This document shows, in pieces, positions 1-10,902 of a stretch of 64,000 bases of DNA. Numbering within the stretch: the stretch's first letter is position 1; every line of letters starts with the position of its first letter. A program made the translations under genes and the position numbers. Below the pieces are notes generated by a model. That model was not told the origin of the DNA, made no database searches, and saw only the letters and a list, made by a program, of their open reading frames with translations. Source of the stretch: Batkoa obscura (taxonomy: Eukaryota; Entomophthoromycota; Entomophthoromycetes; Entomophthorales; Batkoaceae). The stretch lies in contig JASVEC010000055.1 in assembly GCA_030770535.1 (NCBI GenBank), forward strand, positions 1-64,000. The letters are read 5' to 3'.

Positions 1-1159
1 TTATAGGAAAATGATAAAAGCGGCCTTTTTAAAAAGCACAGTAAATTGACTATTATTTAATAGTAACCACTTTTCTAAAGTCATTTCTAAAAGTCAATCT
101 TATCGATTACTTTTATAATCAACCAGAAAGTAACAATAACGTATCAACTTTTTTCTAAATACTTTTATTCACTATCTCTCATCTTGTAAAAAATTTAAAC
201 TTAAATTTAATAACACCATGTCATAAAGAAAGGATAAATAGTCAATGAAATCATTTAATTTGATATGATAAAAAACCTTTTGTTTTATTTGATTTATTTT
301 TAAATAGACTTCTAATATATAAAATATAGTTTTAAGGTTTTTTCTATTGAAAAAAAAGCGAATTTGAAATTGATATTAATTTACTGTCAAAAGTTTCATG
401 TATAAATCGTTTTTTTAAAAGGAAGAGTTATATCATTATATTATTTTTCATTTTAACTTACTATTTTTCTATTTGATTTTAAATTCGTGTCTTGTTATAG
501 TAGTTCAAGTAGATATAGAATATAGTTTAATGATTTGTTATTGACAATAATAAAGTAATAAGAATTAGTAAAGGAATGGAGCTGTTTTTTTAACTTCATA
601 ACTTTTTCCATTTTTTGAGCGCTATTTAAGCGGAGAGATTGTTAGTAAAATTCTTAAATACAAAAATACATTCCCAAATACTAATAATTCATAAGTTGAA
701 AACTAGTTAAATTTTTAAAAGCTAAAAACTCACAGCCAACTAATTTTGAATTTAAAAAAATTAGTAAAAAAATGAGGGGAAGCTTTGTAATACTCCCTGA
801 AACAAGTTCTATAAATTAAATCAAATCATTTGTTTAATTTGTTAGAAAAATACTAGAGATATTTTTATCAACCCTTAATTTCCTAATATTCATTTAGCAT
901 TAATAATTATCAAAAAATAAAGTCAAATGAACGCATCAACCTATTCTAACGAATAATCAACATAGCAAACTGATAGTAAATTAAATTTCTGTAAGTTCTT
1001 AAGGGAAGACTATGATGTCATAATCCATATCCGTTTTTAGACTTAAAAATAAGTAAGTAATCAAATTTGCTTTTTATTCTCTTAATTTTTTATATAAAAA
1101 AACAACAGAACTTTTTATAACCAAATAATTTACTTTGAAATGCCACCAACGACATATAA
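1..1159. other. Intergenic region, no gene seen
   Basis: AT-rich sequence with no reading frame I can support. It contains one degenerate copy of the 99-bp inverted-repeat element at 578-675. Nothing else recognisable. Confidence 0.6.
578..675 (+). mobile_element. 99-bp MITE family, copy 1 (degenerate ends)
   Basis: Matches the family core (TTTTTCCA, then AGCGCT, then a TTAGTAAAATTCTTAAA block). Both termini have drifted from GGGGATGT and ACATCCCC. 'Plus' for this family means the strand reading GGGGATGTTTTTTT followed by a CTTCAT block; the choice is arbitrary. Confidence 0.75.
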
Positions 1160-1738
1160 ATCCCCCCTAAAGCGAGTTTATCTTTAGATTTAAACTCGGT
1201 ATCTGGTCACTGTACGATCCATCCCGAGAATTCAATTGAGTTACCATTATCACCTAGTTTTGATAGTAGCAATTCCACTTTAAATAAAATTTTATCGAAT
1301 TTTATTAAAAAAGAAATGTTAGCAACCAGTACCAATACAATTGATATGCTAGATTTAGCTAGTAATAATGTTACTGCAACAATGGAAAGTATGATTGAAA
1401 AAAGTAATAGTTTATTATTAAAAAAAGAAAAAAGAAGTTTAAGTCCATTTAATGTGCTAACGAAAAAAAATTCAGTAACTTCAAAATCAAACTCCCGTCC
1501 CCATCGTTTACGTACTCGTACTAATACATTTCATACTACTTTTTCACCTTTTTTGTTTCTTTCAAGTGGTCAAAGCAAAAGAAATAGTTTAATCAATGAG
1601 AATAATAATGAACTTTGTTTTTTTTGTTCGTCCAATTTACCCGAGTTAAAAGAGTGTTCTAATCAACATAATTTGGAAGATCAATTATTCGTTCAGATGG
1701 AAGAATTGGATCATACTTTTGTTGAGATTAGTTATTGA
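1160..1738 (+). CDS. Orphan Ser/Asn/Lys-rich protein (start uncertain)
   Basis: I do not recognise this protein. The first ATG of the long frame is at 1316 and gives 140 residues ending in TGA at 1736-1738. The same frame is open back to 1160 without another ATG, and the extra stretch (Pro/Ser-rich) looks codon-like, so the true start may lie in an upstream exon. An ATG at 1140 reads into the same region in another frame and meets a run of six C at 1162-1167, so an indel there is also possible. The protein is rich in Ser, Asn and Lys, has a basic Arg/Thr patch in the middle, a CFFC pair followed by a further Cys near the C-terminus, and an acidic tail. No signal peptide or membrane helix is evident. 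Confidence 0.45.
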   Translation: MPPKASLSLDLNSVSGHCTIHPENSIELPLSPSFDSSNSTLNKILSNFIKKEMLATSTNTIDMLDLASNNVTATMESMIEKSNSLLLKKEKRSLSPFNVLTKKNSVTSKSNSRPHRLRTRTNTFHTTFSPFLFLSSGQSKRNSLINENNNELCFFCSSNLPELKECSNQHNLEDQLFVQMEELDHTFVEISY

Positions 1739-2179
1739 AGAAGAGGAAAGGAGAGGGAGTGTATTTTGGAATGTATTTTTGTTATTTATTTTTTGGACTA
1801 GTTTTCATGAATTAAAGTGTATTGATTACCTTTAAATTAAAAATATTTTGTTGATTTTGATTTTTATAATTTTAATATTGTCTTTGTTTTTACTATTATT
1901 AATAATCTAGATATGTTATCACCTTTAATTTTTATAATTTAGAATATTTTTATAATTATTAAATAAATTACCCTATTTAATATATATAAAGATTGTAATA
2001 TTCAATTATTTTAAATATAATGTTTTATATCATTAATAAACCTTTTCAAATGTTTTAAATTGATAAAAATTGAAATAAACCAATCAAACCCCTTCTATCT
2101 TTTGAAAAAGCAGTCTTCTATCTATCAACATGAATTATTTAATTAAAATTTCATTTTCAAATCTTTATTTTAAAAAAAC
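1739..2179. other. Intergenic region upstream of TAF6
   Basis: AT-rich spacer between two plus-strand genes. I see no gene or repeat. It should hold the TAF6 promoter, but no motif stands out. Confidence 0.5.
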
Positions 2180-4298
2180 ATGGACACTAATACAGTGTAT
2201 CCTATTGAAGCAATAGAAGTAAGATATATTTTCACTTTGTTTTATAAAAAATAAACAAATTTCTACTTTAAAAGGAAGTAGGGGATTCCTTAGGCTTATC
2301 TTCGATACCTAAAGATGGTTTATCAAGTTTAGCTGATGATGTTGAGTTTCGTATTAAAGAAGTAGTACAGGTGAGTTGTTTTAATAATACAAATGAAATT
2401 ATAAGTATATTAATAAACTAATCTTATTGTTAGGAAGCTATTAAGTTTATGAAACATGGTAAAAGAGAAAGGTTAACTTTAGATGATATTAATTTAGCGT
2501 TAAGAGTTCGTAGTGTTGAAGTAAGATTTAAATCTATAATTAAATAATAGTAATTTTAATTCATTTCATTTTAGCCATTATATGGGTTTAATTCTAGTGG
2601 TGGTTTAAGGTTTAATAGTGTTAAATATTCAAATCAAGAACTTTATTATTTACAAGATAAAGATATTGAATTAGAGACTTTATTATCAACTCCACTTCCT
2701 CCTGCTCCTATGGACTTAAGTTTTACTGGTAAATTAATTGAATTAGATTTCTATTTAATTTAATTTAATAATATTTTCATGTCACTTAGCTCATTGGCTA
2801 GCAGTAGAAGGTATTCAACCATTAATACCACAAAATCCAATTGAAAGGGGTAAGTAAAATAGATTTACACAATTGTAATCAAACTAACTTGTTATTGACC
2901 TAACTTTATATTATTATTTAATATAGATGAACCTGATAAATTCTTATTAAAAAAGAGTAAAATTAGTATCAATAGCACTATCAAGCCCATAGATAATCTA
3001 ACTTCCAATATGGATATGGATGTGAAACCAATTGTAAAACATAATTTAAGTCGAGAATTAAGAAAACATTTTGAAAATTTAGCATCTGCTTTAGTAGCGG
3101 AGGATATTGAAGTTCAAAAAGCAGCTCATGATTCTTTAAATAAAGATCCAGGTTTACAACAACTATTACCTTATTTTATTCAATATATATCTGAGAAGGT
3201 AAATTAGCATATATGCTAAAATTTTACAAATAATTTATTTTTTTATTATAATTTAGACAGTCAAGAGTTTTGATAAAATTAATATATTAAAGTCTTTATT
3301 AACTGCTTTAGAAATGATTATGTTAAATAGTTATTTTTTTATAACACCCTATGTAAGTCAATTATTCTCATTTATTTGTTATTTGATTAGTTGATTTTTG
3401 TTATTTAGCTTCATCAAATTTGTCCAGTAATACTCACTTGTTTAATTACTAAAAGAATGGGTAATAATATGGAAAGAGAGTTAAGTCATTGGCAACTACG
3501 CCATCAAGCCAGTGATTTATTAAGATTAATTTATCAAAAAATTGAATTTACTCATCCAAATGCAAGACCTAAGATAGTTAAAACTTTATTTTCAGCTATT
3601 TTTGATCCGCAATCAACTATCACTACGTTTTATGGGGGTATCTTAGGTATTAAAACATTGAGTGATTCTTTATTTGATAGTTGCATTCCACCCAATTTAA
3701 ATTCTATTTCAATGAAATTACAAAGCTTTAATGGGAAGGAAGAGTCAAGAGAAATAATTAGATGTATGGAAATGATAGTGGTAAGTGAAGATATATATTT
3801 ATATTTATTTATTTTAATTATTATTCTTAATATTTTATTTAATTCATTACTGAGGATCTTTATTTTAATATAATAAATTAGGACTTTCTAGCGGATGCTG
3901 CCGAGAATAAAAAATATTTGCAAAATGAATCTGCAATCTCAATTGTAAAATTAAATCAATTAATTCCCTATCAACCTTTAGCCCAAGAAATTATTAAATC
4001 ACAACATTTTAAATCAATTTGTGTATATTTAAATCAAGTTATTTTTAATAATAAAAATGAAAAGGAGAGTATTGTCAATGTTGAAAAAGGAAATTTAGAA
4101 TTGGAAAAGACGGAGAAAATTGAGAGTGTTCAAGAAATGGAAACAGATAAGGAAACAGAAAACAAGATTGAACATAAGAATGAAGAGAACAAAGTAGAAA
4201 ATAAAGAAAATGATAGTGATAATATGGATTCTAATGAAAATGACAAACAAATAATGGAAGAGGAAGATGATGACGATGATCAATGGGATGAAGAATAA
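2180..4298 (+). CDS. TAF6: Transcription initiation factor TFIID subunit 6 (TAF6)
   Basis: TAF6 is a histone-fold subunit of TFIID (and of SAGA in yeast) that pairs with TAF9 and acts in RNA polymerase II pre-initiation. I model nine exons: 2180-2218, 2275-2370, 2434-2520, 2575-2728, 2790-2849, 2927-3198, 3257-3352, 3409-3780, 3882-4298, giving about 530 residues. All junctions are GT-AG and phases match. Residues 6-75 form the histone fold (VYPIEAIEEVGDSLGL, then DDVEFRIKEVVQEA and the LTLDDINLALR helix). The TAF6 signature HWLAVEGIQP follows near residue 127. The middle is a helical HEAT-type domain. The last 70 residues are a Lys/Glu/Asp low-complexity tail ending DDDDQWDEE. The start ATG is the first one in frame and lies directly before the histone fold. 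Confidence 0.95.
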
Positions 4299-4640
4299 TA
4301 TGAATTTTATATATGCTGTTATTCTAAATCAATAAGACTTAAAATTAATGAGTATTTAATAATACTACAAAATAAAATGCTGTAGTTATAAATAAATGAT
4401 CAAAGTGAAGAATCCAAGTTAAAATAATAAACTATATATTTTTATTAATAATTGCTTTTTAAATCCAAATTTTTTATATGATAAACAATAGTAATAATAA
4501 TGATTTTATAATAAAAAGTTTAATTTAAAAAAACTCACAAATAATAAAAGTTAAAAGATCGTAGTAGAATAAAAAAAGAATTGAGCAAATAATTTGTTTG
4601 ATGCAGTATAAATAAAGTAGCAAGACAAATTGATCTTGCA
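4299..4640. other. Convergent 3' spacer between TAF6 and ClpX
   Basis: The two genes converge here. The spacer is AT-rich with several AATAAA-like motifs on both strands. No further feature is seen. Confidence 0.5.
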
Positions 4641-6141
4641 TTAAATCCAAGAAGCTACTTGTTTCTTATTACTATCATCAATTTCATTTTGATTATTGTT
4701 ATTGTTATTTCCAACTTGAGTATCTTCCTCCAATAATAATTTGTTTAATTCTACCTCTTGATTTTTACTCAAATAAATGGGTTTTTGGTCATTTAATATA
4801 CATTCTTTAGTAATAACTACAAATTTAACACTTGTTCCTGGCACATCATACATGGGTTCCAATAATATTTTTTCCTATTAAATGTATTTATAAATAATTA
4901 AATAAACAATAATTATTAGTTATTATTTTGATATATACAAAACAAATTTACCATAATCCTTCTTAATCCTCTAGCTCCAGTTTGTTTTTTAATAGCTAAT
5001 TGAGCAATTGCTTTTAAAGAAGAATTGGTAAATTTTAATTGGATCTAAAATAATTTATATAAAATTAATTTATTTATATTAAAAACAAAATTATTAATTA
5101 AAATTATTTTAGAATTTACCTTATTTAAATTAAATAATCCTTGATATTGTTTAATTAGGCAATTTTTAGGTTCAGTTAATACTCGAATTAAAGAAGATTC
5201 ATCTAATGAAGTGACATTAGCTAATACAGGTAATCGTCCAATAAATTCGGGTATTAATCCATATTTTATTAAATCTAAATATTAATAATTAATGATTAAT
5301 ATTATTATGACTATAACTATTACCCATAGGTTCTACTAATTCTAAATAGTCCATTTGATTATTAATTTCATTGTTACTATCTAAGTTCCCTTTTTTAATT
5401 GGCGCATTAAAACCAATAGACTAAATAAATAAATAATATTAATATTAAAATAATAAATAAAACAAATAAATAAGCTTACTGATTTTGCTAATCTATTCGC
5501 AATAATTTTTTCTAAACCAACAAAAGCTCCTGATAAAATAAATAAAATATTAGAAGTATCTACTGTAAACGTATCCCCTTTATTTCCGCCTGATAAATTA
5601 GAATTATTATTAGAATTGGGATTTTTCCTATTAGATGAGCCATTTTTATCTGTTATTGTTATTGTTGTTCCTTCTAACATTCTTAATAACGCTTGTTGAA
5701 CTCCCTCTCCTGACACATCTTTAGAAATCGATAAAGCATCTGGTCGCCTTGCTATTTTATCGATTTCATCAATAAATACAATGCCTTGTTCTGCTTTTTT
5801 AATATCATAATCACAATTCTAATTTATTATCATTATTAAATATTAAACTATTTAAGATTAAAATTACTTGTAATAATCTTTGAATAACTAATTCTACATC
5901 TTCACCTACATAACCGGCTTGTGTAAATGGTGTTGCATCTGACATTGAAAATGGTACTTTTAATATATTAGCTAATGTTCTTGCTAATAATGTTTTTCCT
6001 AAATTATTTAATATTAGTTACTAAAATAGTAGATTATTTATATTCTATTTAGTTTTACCTGATCCTGTTGGTCCTAATAATAATACGTTGCTTTTATCAA
6101 ATGTTGTATCCAATATACAATTTTCATTTTCACTATTGATT

Positions 6142-6197
<56 letters not shown>

Positions 6198-7097
6198 TAA
6201 ATGATCTGAACTTGGATTAATCCAGTTTCTTTTTAATTGATGATATTGGAATGAAGTAGTATTCGTAACAGGTAATGGAACTAAATAGTAAACGTTAATA
6301 AAAAACATAAACCTTTTCTTATAAAATTTAACTTACTTCTTGAAATTGTTGAGTTACTATGATGTTGATTAATTGTATTAATATCATTATTTAAATCAAA
6401 ATTAATATCTTCATTATATTTACTATTAATTCCATTGTGTTGTTGTTGATGGTTCATATTATTAGTATTGATATTTTGTTGATATTTCATTTTATTATTA
6501 GCTTTAACTCGATTATAATGATTAAATAAAGCTACTGATAATATTTTTTTAGCTCTTTCTTGACCAATTACATAATCATCTAAATGTTTATTAATCTAAA
6601 TAAATATAATAAATTAATAAATTAACAATGAAATTTTATCTTACCATTCGTGGAGTAGTTAATAAATTATTAAAGCCAAAATCTTCTTCTTCTTCTTCTT
6701 CAATAATTTCATTATCGATATGTTCAAATCCACCACCATAATTATACGTTTGTTTATCCATTTTAGATGTAAATATATGACTATGGTTATTACCATTATT
6801 ATTATTATTTAATTTATCTTTATCTTTATTACAAGTTGTAATAATATCTATAAGAGAAAAAAAGAGATCAGTTTTTTTTAACAATAATAGATTGATAATA
6901 ATAATAATACCTCTTGTAACACCATTATTTTTTTCCCATTTTTTTTTAATCAATTCTCCATTAGATTTGGTTTTCTTTTCTTTTTTTTGAATTACTGAAC
7001 TATTACTATTATTCAAATTACTCGTATAACAACGAGTTAATAAACATTGAAATGGATAAATTTGTATTGTTTTTTTCTTTGGAATTAGAAGCATCAT
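4641..7097 (-). CDS. CLPX: Mitochondrial ClpX-type AAA+ unfoldase
   Basis: ATP-dependent unfoldase of the mitochondrial matrix; it feeds ClpP where present, or acts alone as Mcx1 does in yeast. Ten exons on the minus strand: 7097-6911, 6847-6645, 6595-6337, 6280-6059, 5998-5868, 5818-5480, 5420-5324, 5274-5120, 5044-4952, 4874-4641, giving 639 residues with matching phases. The first 30 residues are hydrophobic and basic without acidic residues, which suits a mitochondrial presequence. Then come [13 protein letters not shown], Walker A GPTGSGKT (286-293), the GYVGEDVE pore-loop motif, Walker [10 protein letters not shown] (346-354), [16 protein letters not shown], sensor region IPEFIGRLP and sensor 2 [11 protein letters not shown] see no N-terminal Cys4 zinc-binding domain, unlike bacterial ClpX. 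An Asn-rich insertion separates the N-terminal helices from Walker A. Confidence 0.93.
6143..6198. repeat. ATT/AAT trinucleotide repeat inside ClpX exon 4
   Basis: About 18 AAT units on the coding (minus) strand encode an uninterrupted Asn run. It is a pure microsatellite, so its length is probably variable. Confidence 0.9.
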
Positions 7098-7429
7098 AGT
7101 TAAAAGTTTCTCTTATTGCCGTTGTTGTTTAAAAAAGTTATGTAGAAATATAAAAAATGAGAAAAAATATAGTTAAAATATTTATTATAAATATTCCTCA
7201 GTATGCTCAATTAGCCAAATGTGACGGTTAAAATCGTGCTAAATCAGATTAGTTTATTTTTAAGCCCATCAATCAAACTTCATTATGTAACCCAATGTTA
7301 TCCTTTAATTTGTTAAAAATCCTTTCTTATGCTTATGAATCAAAAATGCAAGTAACCTTTAAAACAAAAAGGAGTTAAGATGAGTAATCCAAATTTTATT
7401 AATATGTCATCTCCTTCAAAAGTACTTCA
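7098..7429. other. Spacer between two minus-strand genes
   Basis: Lies upstream of ClpX and downstream of the polyprenol-reductase-like gene. No gene or repeat is seen. Confidence 0.5.
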
Positions 7430-8329
7430 TTAATAAAACCAAGCCATTTGAGGAAGTATAGCATGTCGATTTTTAACAATATGTTTATATTTGGGCATAT
7501 TTTCAAAATACCAATGATGATTAGAATAAGCGGTAATGATAAGATTTAGAACTACCAATAGCGAGATGAAGATTAAGTTTAAAGACTTAAATTGGTCCAT
7601 TAATAAAAAAGAAAGATAGATTAGTAACTCATGATAATAATGGGGGTTACTACAATATTTGAAATAAGAAGTTAATGGTAAGGAATATTTTTCTTTAATA
7701 TCATTATTTCGTAAGTTAGCTAGATCAACGTGGCAGTTGAATTGATGATAACTTGAATAAAAAAATAAGGCGATGGAAAAATAAAAGGTAACATCCGTAG
7801 TTAATGAGGTATGGTTTTGTTTATAGATAGCATAGCTTAATACAGCATTAAAATTTAATAATAAACTTAAATTAAAGTAATAGTAGATGCCTAGTAATAA
7901 AATCAACACATTCATTTTTGAATTGGCTGAAAACTGGTGAATCTTTATCGTTTCATAATACCTTCTAAAACCTTGAAATTGTAATAACAAAGGTAAATAA
8001 ATAGCATGTTCTGAAATGGTATTTGTATTATAATACTTGGAATAATAGTTTATATCCAAGTTGTATTCAATTAACAATTGATTTTTATAAAAAAAATTGA
8101 AGCTGACAAAAAGTAAATTGGTAACTATTAAAAATAAATAAAAACAATTAAACTTTTTTTTAGATATTGTTAACCAACCACTTTTCATTCTATTATCTTT
8201 GTTTCGTCCATAGTGAATAATATTTTGTTTTATAAATTGATTTTGATTTAATATTAATAATAAAATTATACATAAAATTATTCCTTTTTGATTAATTTCT
8301 AAGATTGAATGGATCACACTTAACATCAT
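7430..8329 (-). CDS. Polyprenol reductase-like membrane protein (SRD5A3/Dfg10 family)
   Basis: Single-exon gene of 299 residues starting at tandem ATGs. The family reduces polyprenol for dolichol synthesis in the endoplasmic reticulum and so supports N-glycosylation. Evidence is the steroid 5-alpha-reductase-type C-terminus: YFKYCSNPHYYHELLIYLSF, then a hydrophobic pair of helices, then NHHWYFENMPKYK and a final LPQMAWFY. A mid-protein segment LQFQGFRRYYETIKIHQFS matches the family's QxxRRxYE block. At least six hydrophobic segments are visible, starting near residue 17. Length is close to yeast Dfg10 and human SRD5A3. Assignment to the polyprenol rather than the steroid branch is by resemblance to SRD5A3 and is an inference. 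Confidence 0.82.
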   Translation of the reverse strand: MMLSVIHSILEINQKGIILCIILLLILNQNQFIKQNIIHYGRNKDNRMKSGWLTISKKKFNCFYLFLIVTNLLFVSFNFFYKNQLLIEYNLDINYYSKYYNTNTISEHAIYLPLLLQFQGFRRYYETIKIHQFSANSKMNVLILLLGIYYYFNLSLLLNFNAVLSYAIYKQNHTSLTTDVTFYFSIALFFYSSYHQFNCHVDLANLRNNDIKEKYSLPLTSYFKYCSNPHYYHELLIYLSFLLMDQFKSLNLIFISLLVVLNLIITAYSNHHWYFENMPKYKHIVKNRHAILPQMAWFY

Positions 8330-8958
8330 TTGAGATTGTTAAGACTTATTAAATTGAAACTTCTCTCGAATTTTTATTTCTATTTTAACCCCTTTTCTAC
8401 TTGTACTCACTTACTCCTTCAACCTCAAGGCATTATTGCAAAAACTTTAAGAATTGAGTGCAAAAATAAGCTTTCAAATAACTAGTTGATGAGAGCTGCC
8501 ATTGGGTTAAAAGAATGCAAATTTTAGTTATTTTTGGCTAAAAATTGGTTAACTTTTGATCATTAACTCAAATTGGTATAGCTTTATTAACTATTAATTT
8601 AACCGATTAGTAATCCCGCTTTAGGTGGTTGTGATACAGTTTTTCCGTATGTCGGTGGTGGTTGAATGTAAATAAAGACGAGATAAAGGAATTGTAATTT
8701 ATTTGTTTAAATAATATTATGAGAGTTTTGTCTTTGTGAATATATATGTTTTTTGTCATTGTTTTGTTTTTTTCTCTTTATTAAAATTAACTTTAAACTA
8801 ATATTATCAATTAATTAAGAAAGCCCATCATTGTTAATATTTTAATTCAATTAAAATGAAGCTTAAAAAAATTAATGAAAGCCTTAAAAGAATAAAAAAT
8901 CATTAAAATAAAATAACTTATTTCTTTTAAATTTAAATATAAAATTATCAACTACAAA
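8330..8958. other. Divergent intergenic region (shared promoter space)
   Basis: Separates a minus-strand gene (start 8329) from a plus-strand gene (start 8959), so it should carry both promoters. It is AT-rich, and I see no recognisable element or repeat. Confidence 0.5.
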
Positions 8959-9495
8959 ATGGAAAAAATGCTACAATTAAAAGAAACTATGCATAAAAAT
9001 TATAATCGAATTGATGAAGATGAAGTAGAATTAACTTCTTTAATTGAAAAAGGAAGAGAATCAAGAACAGAAGATTATTTTGAGTCTGCAGGCCATAGTA
9101 GCAATCTACGTCTAGAAAGACGAGGTAGTCAATTATTATCCAATGGTTTATCCCTGACTAGCATTCTATATAGTGATCAGTTTCTGACTTTATATCCCAC
9201 TAAAATTGAAGTCAAGCATTATTATTTCCCATTAGGAAAATCTAAGTTCATTGATATAGTTGATATAGTATCCCTATCTACTCCAGAAGTGATGAATTTA
9301 CCTTGGTGGGATTATATGAATTGGGGAAGAGGATACAATTCAATTTGGTGGGCTAAAGATAATGAACGTGGTTTAGAAAAAAAGTTTCAAGCGATTATTA
9401 TTAAACAAAGAGGAGAGAATACATTGAAAGCATTTTCAACTGAAAATAGAGTTAGAGTCATGGATATTTTAAAGGAAAGGTTGATGCTTTGTTAA
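8959..9495 (+). CDS. Conserved unknown with PH-like domain (tentative)
   Basis: Single-exon 178-residue protein with no signal peptide or membrane helix. Residues 1-60 are charged and probably flexible. Residues 65-178 look like one compact domain: alternating strands (SILYSDQFLTLYPTKIEV, YYFPLGKSKFIDIVDIVSL), a Trp-rich loop (PWWDYMNWGRGYNSIWWAK), a further strand with IIIKQR, and a final amphipathic helix (ENRVRVMDILKERLM). That order of strands and a closing helix resembles PH-like folds, and I recall similar short proteins with a WG-IWWA loop in other fungi. I cannot confirm a family name, and the function is unknown. Codon use matches the neighbouring genes. Confidence 0.65.
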   Translation: MEKMLQLKETMHKNYNRIDEDEVELTSLIEKGRESRTEDYFESAGHSSNLRLERRGSQLLSNGLSLTSILYSDQFLTLYPTKIEVKHYYFPLGKSKFIDIVDIVSLSTPEVMNLPWWDYMNWGRGYNSIWWAKDNERGLEKKFQAIIIKQRGENTLKAFSTENRVRVMDILKERLMLC

Positions 9496-10162
9496 ATTTT
9501 AAAAAGTGGTGGAGAGGTACCAACTAGGGGATAAGCTTGAAGTGGATGAACTGGTTTTATTTGGATTGTCTTATTTTATTATCCTAAATAAACTTTTTTT
9601 AAGTTATTATACTGTTAAGGAGGTTGAATGAATTGCTTAAAACTTGAATTGGAAGGTAAAATAAATTCAAGATAGATTCATTTTTAGAAATCTAGTTTAA
9701 TGAAGGAGAGCTCAATCTCTACTATTAATGTTTTTTGGTAAATACTTAATAATGCTTGAATAGATTACTGTATTTTAGTACAACAAAATGACAAGATAAC
9801 GTGCATTTAGAATCTACACATTGCAAGTAAAGTAATTTAATATCAAACATACAATAATGTATATCAACTAAAAAGGAGTTAATATTCTTAAGTTTAAAAA
9901 AAGGTCGTATAAGGCTAATAAAGTGATTCATTTATTTGATAGATATTATATATTTAATATTGTATTAATGTAGTTTTAAATAAATCGTTTTAATAAATTT
10001 AAAAAATGAAATAGAGTTTATAACAAATTTGTTTAAAAGAAAAACAGGTAGCAATAACCTTATAAACTATAAAAGAAACTTTATGCTTAATTAATATTTA
10101 GAAAATACTATAATAAATGATTGATATTTATTACTATTACTTAATATAAGCTTGTATATTAA

Positions 10163-10325
10163 ATTATAGCTGTTGTAACTCTTGCGATTTTTTTAGCTGG
10201 GTTTTCTATAACATTTATAACCATTTTTTCTATGATTAGTTCTCACATTTTAACAAAATTTTGATATATCAGCTTTTTCTTAAATGAGTAGTTAATTAAG
10301 TAGAAAGAGTTACAACAGCTATAAT
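10163..10325. mobile_element. 163-bp element with 21-bp perfect inverted termini
   Basis: Both ends carry ATTATAGCTGTTGTAACTCTT in inverted orientation (10163-10183 and 10305-10325) with no mismatch. The 121-bp interior has no ORF. It looks like a short non-autonomous DNA transposon of a family unrelated to the 99-bp elements. TA or TTA target duplications are possible but merge with the termini. This is the only copy I found. Confidence 0.7.
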
Positions 10326-10487
10326 AATAAAGAAGTCAAAGTAACAACTTTAGATCAATTTAACCAATAATATTAGTTTGCAATGAATTTCAATTAAAAA
10401 ACATTATCATAAATCAAAAAATTAAAGTTTATTCACTTATATTTTAGAACAAAATGGCACTCAAGTTTGATCAATTGACTAATATTT

Positions 10488-10584
10488 GGGGATGTATTTT
10501 TTTGTTTAAGAATTTTACTACAACCTTTCCACTCAAATAGTGCTTAAAAAATGGAAAAATAATGAAACCAAAAAAAACAGCCCC
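10488..10584 (-). mobile_element. 99-bp MITE family, copy 2
   Basis: Starts GGGGATGTATTTTT and ends ACAGCCCC. It is flanked on both sides by ATTT, an exact 4-bp target duplication. Confidence 0.88.
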
Positions 10585-10600
10585 ATTTATTAAAAGATAT

Positions 10601-10695
10601 GGGGATGTTTTTTTTTGATTTCATTATTTTTTCCATTTTTAAGCGCTATTTGAGTAGGAAATTTGTTAGTAAAATTCTTAAAAAAATACATCCCC
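10601..10695 (+). mobile_element. 99-bp MITE family, copy 3
   Basis: Starts GGGGATGTTTTTTT and ends ATACATCCCC, with the AAGCGCTATTTGAG core intact. It is flanked by ATAT on both sides. Confidence 0.9.
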
Positions 10696-10803
10696 ATATG
10701 TCCAAATTACTACCTTTAAAGGATTTATTTATATTTTTTATGTAAGTATTTATTTTGTATTAAAAATGGAATAATTTGGTATAATCTAATTTATTCAATA
10801 TAT

Positions 10804-10902
10804 GGGATTGTTTTTTTTGGCTTCATTACTTTTTCCATCTTTTAAGCGCTATTTGAGTGGAAAAATTACTAGTAAAACTCTTAAATACAAAAATACATCC
10901 CC
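10804..10902 (+). mobile_element. 99-bp MITE family, copy 4
   Basis: Full length, close to consensus, flanked by ATAT on both sides. The open frame that runs through it is a by-product of the repeat and not a gene. Confidence 0.9.
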
